NCBI GenBank assembly: GCA_007127655.1
Contig: SKYX01000071.1
Span: 1-12,371, forward strand
Direction of reading: 5' to 3'
Length of the DNA stretch: 12,371 nt
Source of the DNA: Desulfonatronum sp.
Lineage (GTDB): Bacteria; Desulfobacterota; Desulfovibrionia; Desulfovibrionales; Desulfonatronaceae
This document shows, in pieces, positions 1 through 10,074 of this stretch. How positions within the stretch are numbered: position 1 is the stretch's first letter; the number at the start of each line of letters is the position of its first letter. Position numbers and translations under genes: made by a program. The notes under the pieces were generated by a model. That model was given only the letters and a program-made list of their open reading frames with translations, did no database searches and was not told where the DNA came from.

Positions 1-38
1 TCAATAATTTTGCTGATTTCATCTGCTTTGATCTGCAT
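1..38 (-). CDS. atpA: ATP synthase F1 subunit alpha, N-terminal fragment
   Basis: Only the first 12 codons and two bases are inside the window; the gene runs off the left edge. The visible peptide, MQIKADEISKII, is the typical amino terminus of the F1 alpha subunit, the non-catalytic nucleotide-binding partner of beta in the F1 head. The ATG at 36-38 lies 5 bases after the atpH stop. A purine-rich GAGGGG stretch (51-56) inside the end of atpH sits about 12 bases upstream and can serve as ribosome binding site. The order b', b, delta, alpha is the standard F-type ATP synthase order, which supports the call despite the short piece. Catalytic features cannot be assessed here. Confidence 0.88.
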   Translation of the reverse strand, partial: MQIKADEISKII

Positions 39-43
39 GGCCG

Positions 44-595
44 TTACTCACCCCTCTTGATGGTTTCTTTCATCGCGACCAGTTGGGCCCGAAGGCTGGC
101 ATCCAGTACCCTGTCCCCAATTTTCAACACGAGTCCCCCTAATATTTGCGGGTCCACGGCATAATCGAGAATCAACTGGCGGCTGGTCTTTTCCTCCAGC
201 GATTTCTTGAGCTTTTTCTGAATTTCCGGCTCCAGGTTGATGGCCGTGGTCATCCGCCCTCGGGCCACACCTTGGTGCTCATCCAGCAACTCGGCGTAGT
301 AGGCCTGGATGTCCGCCAGAAACCCTAGTCTGTTGTTGTCCGCCAGCAGGTAACAGAAGTTGACGATCATCTGCTTGGCCTTGATCTTTGAAAGAATCGC
401 GTTGACCACAGCCTTCTTTTCTTCCACCTTGAAGACGGGATTGCGAAATATGCGGTCTAACTGAGGCGAGTCGTTCAATGCCTTCGCCAACCCGGTGAGG
501 TCCTTGCCGTAAGCGACAAGTTCAGCGTCCCCCTGGGCTACACCCAAGGAGAAGAGTGCCCGGGCGTATCTGCGCGCCACGATGTTTCCAATCAA
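44..595 (-). CDS. atpH: ATP synthase F1 subunit delta (OSCP-type)
   Basis: This 183-residue protein is of normal length for F1 delta, the cytoplasmic subunit that joins the top of the alpha3beta3 head to the b/b' peripheral stalk. The amino end (VARRYARALFSLG) and the carboxy end (ILGGLVLKIGDRVLDASLRA, about residues 150-169) match the two conserved family blocks. In the family the N-terminal half is a helical bundle that contacts alpha. The start is a TTG at 593-595 that overlaps the atpF stop as TTGA, so translation is probably coupled to atpF. There is no in-frame ATG nearby, and a later start would cut the conserved VARRYA block. A purine-rich GGGTGG lies upstream inside atpF. Confidence 0.95.
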   Translation of the reverse strand: MIGNIVARRYARALFSLGVAQGDAELVAYGKDLTGLAKALNDSPQLDRIFRNPVFKVEEKKAVVNAILSKIKAKQMIVNFCYLLADNNRLGFLADIQAYYAELLDEHQGVARGRMTTAINLEPEIQKKLKKSLEEKTSRQLILDYAVDPQILGGLVLKIGDRVLDASLRAQLVAMKETIKRGE

Positions 596-1158
596 TGCAG
601 CACCACCCTTGTTAAGGATTGTTGGATCAATTTTTCATGGCCTTCTTTGGTCAACTGGCTCTGGATCATTTTCTCGGCGGTTTCCACGACCATGTCGGCC
701 AGTTCCTCGCGGAGTCGTTCAGTTGCCAGCTTGTATTCCTGGGTTGCGGCCGCTTCGGCCTGAGCCTTGATCTGCGCCGCTTTTTCCTGCGCCTGGGCAA
801 TGATGGTCTGCTTCAGCGCCTCTCCCTGGCTCTGGAAGTCGACAAGCACCCTTTCGCGCTCGGCCTCCAGGTCCTTGATCTGAGCTTCGACTTCTTGCAA
901 TTTTTTATCAGCTTCGGTGCGGCGTTGATCCAGGTCGATGAAATCGTCCCGAATTTTCTCCCGCCGGGAGATGAGCATCTGGCCGATGCGCTTTCCGGCG
1001 GCCCAGTAAAGGATTCCGACAAAGATGATAAAGTTGATGATTCGCCAAGCGAGATCTCTCCATTTCGCCATTGCGTCCACACCAGCGGATGCCCAGAACA
1101 AACCAATGCTTACCAGCACCAGGACAGCCGTGATAAAAATAACCACGTTGCGTTTCAA
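592..1158 (-). CDS. atpF: ATP synthase Fo subunit b
   Basis: This is the b subunit of the Fo peripheral stalk, which holds the F1 head static against rotation. With the start chosen here it has 188 residues. There is a hydrophobic N-terminal segment (about 5-25) followed by a second membrane span (about 39-55, INFIIFVGILYWAAGKRI), then a long, highly charged helical region (about 65-160) typical of b dimers. Two hydrophobic stretches make it longer at the N-terminus than the classic 156-residue single-span b; the first could be a cleaved or anchored signal. Two TTG codons compete for the start. The one at 1162-1164 leaves only 2 bases to a strong AAGGAGG; the one at 1156-1158 leaves 8, so I prefer the latter. 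The stop overlaps the atpH start (TTGA). It pairs with the b' gene just upstream. Confidence 0.93.
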   Translation of the reverse strand: MKRNVVIFITAVLVLVSIGLFWASAGVDAMAKWRDLAWRIINFIIFVGILYWAAGKRIGQMLISRREKIRDDFIDLDQRRTEADKKLQEVEAQIKDLEAERERVLVDFQSQGEALKQTIIAQAQEKAAQIKAQAEAAATQEYKLATERLREELADMVVETAEKMIQSQLTKEGHEKLIQQSLTRVVLH

Positions 1159-1166
1159 CTCCAAGC

Positions 1167-1173
1167 CCTCCTT
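1167..1173 (-). promoter_or_regulatory. Ribosome binding site deciding the atpF start
   Basis: Read on the minus strand this is AAGGAGG, a near-perfect Shine-Dalgarno sequence in the 23-29 base gap after the b' stop. It lies 8 bases from the TTG at 1156-1158 and only 2 bases from the TTG at 1162-1164, which favours the shorter atpF reading. Confidence 0.7.
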
Positions 1174-1187
1174 GCGATTGATTGCGG

Positions 1188-1613
1188 TTACACGGCCCAG
1201 CCGACGACTTTCTCCGTGACCTGCCGGGCGTACCCGTCGACTCGGGACGTCAAGGTCTTCTTGCCGGCGCGCACCTGCGACGCCGCCTCATCTCGAGCCG
1301 CCTTCAAATCTTGAGCCGCGGACTTGCTGGCCTCGTCCAAAAGCGTGGCCTCTTCCTGATACCCTTCAGCCTTGAGCGAGAGGCGGACTTCCACCCCTTG
1401 CTGCCGGGCGGCGCTCAGAGCACCGGTATAGGTCGCCATTTTTTCCTCAGCTTGAGCCGTGAAGTTCTCCACGTCGTGGAGCTGCGCCGACATGCGTTGG
1501 GCGCGCTTCTTGATGACCGCCCGGATGGGTCGATAGAGGATGGCGTTGAGCACAGCCAGAACAATGAAGAAGTTGATCAGCTGAATGAGCATGGAAATGT
1601 TGACATCAATCAT
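1188..1613 (-). CDS. atpF': ATP synthase Fo subunit b'
   Basis: This 141-residue protein has one N-terminal membrane span (about residues 8-27, MLIQLINFFIVLAVLNAILY) followed by RPIRAVIKKR and a long charged, alanine-rich helix. That is the organisation of b and b' peripheral-stalk subunits. Lying first in the operon directly before a second b-type gene, it is best read as b', giving a heterodimeric b/b' stalk as known in photosynthetic bacteria, Aquifex and many deltaproteobacteria. The ATG at 1611-1613 is preceded by GGAGGG. The upstream 110-base gap holds a possible promoter. Which of the two genes is called b or b' is a convention; the paired-stalk conclusion is firm. Confidence 0.92.
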   Translation of the reverse strand: MIDVNISMLIQLINFFIVLAVLNAILYRPIRAVIKKRAQRMSAQLHDVENFTAQAEEKMATYTGALSAARQQGVEVRLSLKAEGYQEEATLLDEASKSAAQDLKAARDEAASQVRAGKKTLTSRVDGYARQVTEKVVGWAV

Positions 1614-1661
1614 AGTCTGCCCTCCGGGTGAGTATGTGAATTTTAGTGCAAGCCAAACGGC

Positions 1662-1689
1662 CTTTAACGAATTTTACGTTCTCTGTCAA
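1662..1689 (-). promoter_or_regulatory. Candidate sigma70-type promoter for the ATP synthase genes
   Basis: In the 110-base gap between the bactofilin stop and the b' start, the minus strand carries a perfect TTGACA (-35, 1684-1689). It is followed after 16 bases by TTAAAG (1662-1667), a weak -10 with 3 of 6 consensus matches. The predicted leader to the b' ATG is about 45 bases. The -35 is good and the -10 poor, and the surrounding DNA is AT-rich compared with the genes. No terminator is seen after bactofilin, so this may be an internal promoter supplementing readthrough from the shape genes. Confidence 0.4.
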
Positions 1690-1723
1690 AAGGTTTTCAT
1701 TTTTTCCATGTACTCTGAGTAGC

Positions 1724-2110
1724 TCAAGAAGATGATTCGCTATCTTCCCGAGGCATTGGGAGTTCGGCGACGGTCTCGGTGGCGGTTGTGGACATCACCA
1801 CGTCGCCGTCCAGAATCGCTCCTTCCTCGATGATCAAGGTCGGAGCGCGTAACGAACCTTGCAGACGGGCCGTCTTATGCAGGACGATTTTGTCCTCCGC
1901 GGTGACGCTTCCCTTGAGCAGGCCGCTGAGGATCAGGCTGCCCACGGTGATTTCGCCGTCGATCTTGGCGTCTTGTCCAACGATCAGGGTGCCTTGGGAA
2001 TCGATTTTTCCGAGAAAGGCGCCGTCGATGCGGACTGCTCCTTGAAAGTGAAGTTTCCCTTCGTACGACGTTCCGGAGCCCAGGAAGGCGTTGATCTCAT
2101 CTTTGGCCAT
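1724..2110 (-). CDS. Bactofilin family cytoskeletal protein
   Basis: This 128-residue protein belongs to the bactofilin family (Pfam PF04519 type), small proteins that polymerise without nucleotide into filaments or membrane-bound scaffolds and often recruit cell-wall enzymes. The core (about residues 14-108) shows the repeating hydrophobic/glycine rhythm of the right-handed beta-helix (YEGKLHFQGAVRIDG, TLIVGQDAKIDGEITVGSLILSG). It is flanked by a short MAKDEINAFLGSG head and an acidic, serine-rich tail. I chose the ATG at 2108-2110 because MAKDEINAF begins the conserved part and AAAGGA lies 9 bases upstream. An in-frame ATG at 2153-2155 would add 15 residues but has no good ribosome site. 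It follows rodA by 67 bases, suggesting a role in wall-growth geometry, though its exact task cannot be read from sequence. Confidence 0.93.
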   Translation of the reverse strand: MAKDEINAFLGSGTSYEGKLHFQGAVRIDGAFLGKIDSQGTLIVGQDAKIDGEITVGSLILSGLLKGSVTAEDKIVLHKTARLQGSLRAPTLIIEEGAILDGDVVMSTTATETVAELPMPREDSESSS

Positions 2111-2177
2111 GGCTGGAGTTCCTTTATTGGAGTCTTTTGAAAAGAGTGCACACATGGATTGATGCTCTCAGGGTTGA

Positions 2178-3290
2178 TTATTTCTTGAAAAAAAAGCGGC
2201 GCATGGAAATGTTGAGCACGAGGCCGATCAAACAAAAGCTGGTCATGGTCGACGTGCCTCCGTAGCTGATCAGCGGAAGGGGGATGCCCACCACGGGCAT
2301 CAATCCCAGCACCATGCCTATGTTGATGAGTATTTGCCAGAAAAAGTAGAAGAAAATACCCACAGCCAGATAGCAGCCGAATCCGTCCTTGGCTTCGGCC
2401 GCGGTTCGGATGATGCTCAAAAGAAACAGGGAAATCAGAATCAAGAGGACCAGGCAGCCGATAAATCCCCATTCCTCCCCGAACACAGCCAATGCGAAGT
2501 CAGTATGCTTTTCCGGCAAAAATCGCAATTGACTCTGGGTTCCCTCCAAAAAGCCCCGGCCCCAGAGTTGCCCGGAGCCCACCGCGATCTGCGATTGGAT
2601 AATATGGTATCCAGCGCCCAGCGGATCATTGCCTGGGTCCAGAAAGCCGAGAATGCGCTGGCGCTGGTAGTCGTGCAGCAAGTGCCAGCCCAGGGGAAGG
2701 GCCGCCGGAACGAGTAGAGCCGCCACTTTGAGCACCGAGCCGCGGATCCCGCGGAACATGGCCATGCCGCCCAGGATCAGCAACAGGGTAACGGCAGAGC
2801 CGAGGTCCGGCTGCTTGATCACAAGGAGCGCCGGAACAAGACCGATGGCGCCGAGAATCAGAAGCTGGCTCCAGCCAAGCTTGCCCTGGTCACGGGAAAG
2901 CAGCTTGGCGGCGAGGATCAGCAGGGAAATTTTGGCGAATTCACTGGACTGGAAGTTGAACAGGCCTAGATCCAGCCAGCGTCGGGCCCCCATGATGGTT
3001 TTGCCCCAAAGCAGGGTTGCGACCAGGGCGAGCACTGTGGCCACGAACAATGGCCAGGCCAGCATCCGCAAGTGGCGATAATCAAAGACCAGGAAGGCGA
3101 TCATTCCACCCAGGCCAATCATGCCCCAGTAGAGTTGCTTGCGATAAAAAGAGGTCAAGGTGATGCCCTCTTCCATCCGGAACCCACTGGCGGAGTAGAG
3201 GTTGACGACTCCCACTGCGAACAGGGCCATGGCGAAGCCGGCCAAGGCCCAATCAAAGTGGGTGATCAAGCGGCGATCAACCAGGGTCAC
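2178..3290 (-). CDS. rodA: Rod-shape peptidoglycan glycosyltransferase RodA (SEDS family)
   Basis: RodA polymerises lipid II into glycan strands in the inner membrane and works with PBP2, encoded immediately upstream. The 370-residue protein is largely hydrophobic with about ten membrane spans, normal for the family. Family signatures are visible: QSSEFAK (114-120), KQPDLGSA (159-166), PEKHTDFALAVFGEEWGF (259-276), whose Asp264 aligns with the essential aspartate of RodA, and PLISYGGTS (339-347). The start is a GTG at 3288-3290 inside the end of mrdA; the two genes overlap by 14 bases and the ribosome site is weak, implying coupled translation. The last codons include a run of eight T residues encoding Phe-Phe-Phe. 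Its neighbours make RodA far more likely than FtsW. Confidence 0.97.
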   Translation of the reverse strand: MTLVDRRLITHFDWALAGFAMALFAVGVVNLYSASGFRMEEGITLTSFYRKQLYWGMIGLGGMIAFLVFDYRHLRMLAWPLFVATVLALVATLLWGKTIMGARRWLDLGLFNFQSSEFAKISLLILAAKLLSRDQGKLGWSQLLILGAIGLVPALLVIKQPDLGSAVTLLLILGGMAMFRGIRGSVLKVAALLVPAALPLGWHLLHDYQRQRILGFLDPGNDPLGAGYHIIQSQIAVGSGQLWGRGFLEGTQSQLRFLPEKHTDFALAVFGEEWGFIGCLVLLILISLFLLSIIRTAAEAKDGFGCYLAVGIFFYFFWQILINIGMVLGLMPVVGIPLPLISYGGTSTMTSFCLIGLVLNISMRRFFFKK

Positions 3291-5103
3291 GGGCTTCGTC
3301 CATTTCTAGGGGGGGCAGGGGATCAGAGAACAGGTAGTCGTAAATAGACTTGATGATCGGCCCGGCGGTGGAGCCGCCGCCGCCGCCGTGTTCGACCATG
3401 GCCGTGATGACGTAACTGCGTCCGTCCCTCTGGCCGAAGGAATTCATCCAGGCGTGGTCACGGAAGTGGTACGGAATATCCTTGAGATCGGCTCGTTCGA
3501 ATTCGCTCATCAACCGAACCACCTGGGCCGTTCCGGTCTTGGCCCCGAGGCGGACGCCGGGCTTGGCGATCCGCCGCGCTGTGCCTCGCGACTCTTCGAC
3601 GGTGTTGACCATGGTTTGGACCAGGAATTCCCGATACCCGGCCTGCAAGGGCAGCTCCCCCAGGATATCCGGAGACGCGTCGGCCAGGAGCTGAGGCTTG
3701 AGCAGTCTGCCCCCGTTGATCAGGGCCGCGGTGTATCTGGCCACCTGCAGCGGCGTGGTCAACATGTAGCCTTGCCCGATGGACATGTTCAGGTTTTCTC
3801 CCCCGTGCCAAGGTTCGTTAAAGCGGCGGCGCTTCCAATCGCGGCTGGGAACCAGGCCCATCGACTCGTGGGGCAGGTCGATGCCGGTGCGCACACCAAA
3901 CCCGCTTTCCACGGAATGGGGGTGCATCCGGTCCACGCCGAGTTTGTCCCCGAGAGTGTAGAAGTAAACGTCGCAGGATTGGACCAGACCCTGATTCATG
4001 TCCATCCAGCCGTGCCCGCTTCGTTGCCAGCAGCGGAACAAGCGGTTGCCCAACCGGAGCCCCCCGGAGCAGAAGACCCGGTCCGTGGGAGCGGCGATGC
4101 GGTGTGTCAGCGCGGCTCCAGCGATAACCAACTTGAATACTGAGCCCGGGGGGTACGCGCTCTGGATGGCTCGGTTCTGCAACGGATGGGCGGGATTGTC
4201 CCGGAGCAGGGCCCAGTCCGCGTGGCTTAACCCGGAGACGAACATGTTGTTGTCGAAGGCCGGTTTGCTGACAAGGGCCAAGACCTGACCGGTATCGGCT
4301 TCCATGACGATCACCGAACCGACATGTTCGCCCAAGGCTTGGTCGACGAACTCCTGCAGTTCCAGGTCGATGCTCAGCCGAACATCGCCTCCGGCTTCAG
4401 GAGGAATGAGCAAGGTGGTCCCCAGCTGACGCCCGGCAACGTCCACGTCCACTTGGCGCAGCCCCTTGCTTCCACGCAGGGTTCTTTCCATGGTGAACTC
4501 GATGCCCTTCTTGCCCACGCTGTCACCCAAGGTCAGCTCCGGATCGGCGATCATTTCCTGCTCGTTGGCCTCGGCTACGTATCCGATGACGTGGGCCAGC
4601 AATAGGCCCTGGGGATAAAAGCGTCTCGGCTTGGTGACGATCTTCAGTTCCGGCCAGGTCACGGTGTTGGCTTCGATGGTGGCCAATTGCTCGAAGGACA
4701 GGGAATGGACGAGGATTTGCGGCTCAAACCGTCGGATTCTCGGGCGCCCTTTTTCAAAGGTTTCCTGGAGAAGGTCGAGGTCCATATCCAGCCAGTCGCT
4801 GATCCGTCGAAGGGCCGCCGGGATGTCCCGGGAGTCCTCGCGAACGATGGCCAGGGCGTAGGCCGGTTCGTTCATGGCCAACAACAAGCCGTTGCGGTCC
4901 CTGATTAGGCCTCGAGGAGCGTAAACCTGCTGCTGGCGGATGCGGTTATTTTCGGCCCGGTCCGCGAACTCTTGCCCTCGATGCAGTTGCAGATACCAGA
5001 AACGCAGGGTGAAGACGACGAATATTCCCAGCACCAGCAGCTGGAGAAACAGCAGGCCGCTCTTCGAAGACTGGTGAGATTCGGCGTCACGATTGAGATG
5101 CAT
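3277..5103 (-). CDS. mrdA: Penicillin-binding protein 2 (elongasome transpeptidase)
   Basis: PBP2 is the class B transpeptidase that crosslinks glycan made by RodA during cell elongation. The protein has 608 residues, within the usual range. It has a short cytoplasmic head, one membrane anchor (about 16-34), a dimerisation/pedestal domain (about 58-235) and a transpeptidase domain (about 240-590). Active-site motifs are complete: SVFK with nucleophile Ser321 and Lys324, SCD at 376-378 (the PBP2 form of SxN), and KTG at 522-524. Cys345, Cys358, His364 and Cys377 fall at the spacing expected for the zinc site described in other PBP2 proteins. The ATG at 5101-5103 overlaps the mreD end by 17 bases and has no clear ribosome site, so translation is probably coupled. 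It overlaps rodA by 14 bases downstream. Confidence 0.97.
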   Translation of the reverse strand: MHLNRDAESHQSSKSGLLFLQLLVLGIFVVFTLRFWYLQLHRGQEFADRAENNRIRQQQVYAPRGLIRDRNGLLLAMNEPAYALAIVREDSRDIPAALRRISDWLDMDLDLLQETFEKGRPRIRRFEPQILVHSLSFEQLATIEANTVTWPELKIVTKPRRFYPQGLLLAHVIGYVAEANEQEMIADPELTLGDSVGKKGIEFTMERTLRGSKGLRQVDVDVAGRQLGTTLLIPPEAGGDVRLSIDLELQEFVDQALGEHVGSVIVMEADTGQVLALVSKPAFDNNMFVSGLSHADWALLRDNPAHPLQNRAIQSAYPPGSVFKLVIAGAALTHRIAAPTDRVFCSGGLRLGNRLFRCWQRSGHGWMDMNQGLVQSCDVYFYTLGDKLGVDRMHPHSVESGFGVRTGIDLPHESMGLVPSRDWKRRRFNEPWHGGENLNMSIGQGYMLTTPLQVARYTAALINGGRLLKPQLLADASPDILGELPLQAGYREFLVQTMVNTVEESRGTARRIAKPGVRLGAKTGTAQVVRLMSEFERADLKDIPYHFRDHAWMNSFGQRDGRSYVITAMVEHGGGGGSTAGPIIKSIYDYLFSDPLPPLEMDEARDPG

Positions 5104-5572
5104 GGCGGGAGATGAAGCGGTAAACGGCGTCCAGGAGCCACCAGCCCAGTATTATCATCGCGGACATGGCCAAACTTTCCAAGAACAGGCGCTGCCCTTG
5201 GATGTTCATGGACTGGAGGCTGGCCATGGTATGCAGGATGATCATTTGCGTGAGGGCGAAGGCGACGGCCAACAACAGGATAAAGACCGGACTGCGGGCT
5301 TCGAACAGACCGCGGCCGACCAGGAACATCCCGACGAGGCCCCCGTAGCGCAGGATTCCGGCCCCGAACACCAGGGCCCCAGAGCCTTCCTGGATCAGAA
5401 GCGCCGGGAGGACCAGCGCGAGGACATGGCTGAATCGTTCACGCTGCAGGCAGAGAATGATACCGGGCACGAAGAAGTCCGTTCCGGAAAAAAAAAGTTG
5501 GAGCCAAACCGCCAAAACGAAAAAGACGACCCAAAAAACGCGTATCGGGGTCACGCCGATGACGGAAAGCAC
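5087..5572 (-). CDS. mreD: Rod-shape membrane protein MreD
   Basis: This 161-residue, strongly hydrophobic protein has about five membrane spans (roughly 10-28, 33-58, 65-88, 94-116, 131-152), matching the size and topology of MreD, the small integral membrane partner of MreC. MreD sequences are poorly conserved, so the call rests mainly on the invariant order mreB-mreC-mreD-mrdA-rodA. The GTG at 5570-5572 begins 2 bases after the mreC stop; a second in-frame GTG lies six codons later and cannot be excluded. Near codons 26-28 the gene contains a run of nine T residues (A9 on the plus strand, 5488-5496), a potential slippage or sequencing-error site, but the frame stays open across it. Confidence 0.92.
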   Translation of the reverse strand: MLSVIGVTPIRVFWVVFFVLAVWLQLFFSGTDFFVPGIILCLQRERFSHVLALVLPALLIQEGSGALVFGAGILRYGGLVGMFLVGRGLFEARSPVFILLLAVAFALTQMIILHTMASLQSMNIQGQRLFLESLAMSAMIILGWWLLDAVYRFISRHASQS

Positions 5573-5574
5573 GT

Positions 5575-8547
<2,973 letters not shown>

Positions 8548-8563
8548 AGAGAGAGATGCCATC

Positions 8564-9118
8564 ATGCGAATCTGTGATCTCATCCGGGTCGATCCCCTCT
8601 TTTTGCGCCTGACGTGGAGGGAGGGGCGGTTGGAATCCATAGGTCTGGGCTGGTCGGGAATCCAGGTTGCTGGGGCCGGAACCTCTGCGTTGGACGCTCC
8701 AGGCGATCCCTTGGAGTCCGTGATGGCCACTGCATGGGGCAAGCCGTTCCAGGAAAGCTTGGAACGCTACCTGGCCAAGGAGGATCCGGCTTGGCCCGAA
8801 GTCCCGTTGGCCGGAGAAAGGTTGAGCGATTTTGCTTGGGAGGTTTTACGGCGCTTGCGCGTTTTGCCGGCCGGGACTTGGCTCAGCTACGGCCGCCTGG
8901 CCGCGCTATGCGGACATCCCAAGGCCGCCAGAGCCGTTGGCCGGGTTATGGCCCGCAACCCCTGGCCCCTGCTGATTCCCTGCCACAGGGTGCTGGGTCG
9001 CTCCGGGCACTTGACAGGCTTTGGACCTGGCTTGGATTTGAAACAATACCTGCTGGCCCACGAAGGTATTCCGTACGCGCCCGTATACGCGTCTGGGAAC
9101 CGGCGCGTCACGAAATAG
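8564..9118 (+). CDS. Methylated-DNA--[protein]-cysteine S-methyltransferase (MGMT/Ogt type)
   Basis: This 184-residue protein resembles the suicide DNA-repair enzymes that move an alkyl group from O6-alkylguanine to their own cysteine. The acceptor motif IPCHRV gives Cys140, so this is not an alkyltransferase-like (Atl) protein, which has Trp there. The DNA-binding region is complete: GTWLSYGRLA (104-113, with Tyr109), the helix with the base-flipping Arg123 (KAARAVGRVMARNP), and the tail LTGFGPGLDLKQYLLAHEG (150-168). The N-terminal part (1-85) is divergent, as is usual. There is no Ada-like regulatory domain. The ATG at 8564 is preceded by a modest AGAGAG; an open frame extends upstream inside the radical SAM gene but carries no family sequence. 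Confidence 0.93.
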   Translation: MRICDLIRVDPLFLRLTWREGRLESIGLGWSGIQVAGAGTSALDAPGDPLESVMATAWGKPFQESLERYLAKEDPAWPEVPLAGERLSDFAWEVLRRLRVLPAGTWLSYGRLAALCGHPKAARAVGRVMARNPWPLLIPCHRVLGRSGHLTGFGPGLDLKQYLLAHEGIPYAPVYASGNRRVTK

Positions 9119-9141
9119 GAACCAAAACATTGGGAGGAACC

Positions 9142-10074
9142 ATGCAGTTTTTCATTCTGGGAGGAACCGGGTTTGTCGGCAAGCACTTGATCGAATGGCT
9201 GCTGCGACAAGGCCAAGCCGTGGAGGCCTTGGGGCGGAGTTCGAAAAGTCTGGAGCGGCTTCCAACCGGGTGCCGGGCAGTTACCGGCGACCCGATGCAA
9301 CCCGGTGATTGGCAAGCCCGGGCCGGTCAGGCGGACGTGGTGATCAACCTGGTTGGCCGGTCGATCATGACCCGCTGGAACGCCGTGACGAAAAAAGAAA
9401 TTCTGGAATCCAGGGTTCAGTCCACGCGCATGGCCGTGCAGGCTTTGGCCGGTGAACAGGGTTCCGGAAAGATCCTGATCAACGCCAACGCCGTGGGGTA
9501 CTATCCTCTGGATTCCAAGGGCGAGTTCGCCGAGGACGGACCTCAGGGAGCGGGTTTTCTGGCCGAGGTGGCCCAGGCGTGGCAAAAGGAAGCGGAAAAA
9601 GCGCGCGGGTTCGGGGTTCGTGTGGTCATTGCGCGGTTCGGGACCGTGTTGGGGCCGGATGGCGGCGCCATGGCCCAACTGCTTCCCATCTTTCGCAAGG
9701 GCTTGGGCGGACGCCTGGGCAGCGGCGAGCAGTGGTTCCCGTGGATTCACGTGCTTGATTTGTGCCGAGCTTTGGAGTTCATGGCCCTGCACGGCGAGCT
9801 GGCCGGCCCGGTGAACTGTTGCGCGCCTCAGGCCGCCACAAATACGTATTTCACCCGGGCCCTGGGAGGGCTGCTGCGTCGGCCGACAATTTTTCCGGTT
9901 CCGGGCTTCGCCGTCAAACTTGCTCTGGGCGAAGTGTCCCAGGTCGTGCTGCAAGGGGCGAAAATCGTGCCCAAGGCCCTGACCGACGCTGGCTTCGTCT
10001 TTCAGTTCGGGCTGCTGGAAGGGGCCTTGAAAGACATCCTCGCCCAGGCAGAAGCTCAGGCGAAAGCCAAATGA
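9142..10074 (+). CDS. TIGR01777-type NAD(P)-dependent epimerase (SDR39U1/YfcH-like)
   Basis: This 310-residue protein is an atypical extended short-chain dehydrogenase/reductase of the TIGR01777 family, whose members (E. coli YfcH, human SDR39U1) have no firmly assigned substrate. It has the dinucleotide loop GGTGFVG (7-13), NLVGRSIMTRWN (69-80), the active-site strand NANAVGYYPL (114-123), RFGTVLGPDGGAM (165-177) and the family block GLGGRLGSGEQWFPWIHVLDL (187-207). The C-terminal DUF1731-like part is present (IVPKALTDAGFVFQFGLLEGALKDIL, 275-300). The ATG at 9142 is preceded by a strong GGGAGG, which decides the start although the frame is open for 176 more codons through the alkyltransferase gene. 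The stop overlaps the next start by ATGA. Confidence 0.94.
   Translation: MQFFILGGTGFVGKHLIEWLLRQGQAVEALGRSSKSLERLPTGCRAVTGDPMQPGDWQARAGQADVVINLVGRSIMTRWNAVTKKEILESRVQSTRMAVQALAGEQGSGKILINANAVGYYPLDSKGEFAEDGPQGAGFLAEVAQAWQKEAEKARGFGVRVVIARFGTVLGPDGGAMAQLLPIFRKGLGGRLGSGEQWFPWIHVLDLCRALEFMALHGELAGPVNCCAPQAATNTYFTRALGGLLRRPTIFPVPGFAVKLALGEVSQVVLQGAKIVPKALTDAGFVFQFGLLEGALKDILAQAEAQAKAK

Noticed and set aside
1711..1721. Short palindrome TACTCTGAGTA after bactofilin
   Set aside because: A one-base centre cannot form a terminator hairpin and no T-tract follows; it could be an operator half-site pair, but nothing else supports that.
2133..2145. Palindrome TCTTTTGAAAAGA between rodA and bactofilin
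   Set aside because: It is AT-rich with a one-base centre and could arise by chance; there is no terminator geometry or known operator match.
3365..3390. GCC/GGC repeat-like stretch
   Set aside because: It encodes the glycine-rich HGGGGGS near the end of PBP2, a normal position for a glycine cluster in this family, and is not a separate repeat element.
8614..9141. Long open frame upstream of and joined to the epimerase
   Set aside because: It runs through the alkyltransferase gene in another frame; the epimerase start at 9142 has a strong ribosome site and the Rossmann loop follows at once.
8887..9954. 355-codon minus-strand open frame
   Set aside because: It is antisense to the alkyltransferase and epimerase genes, with no family features.
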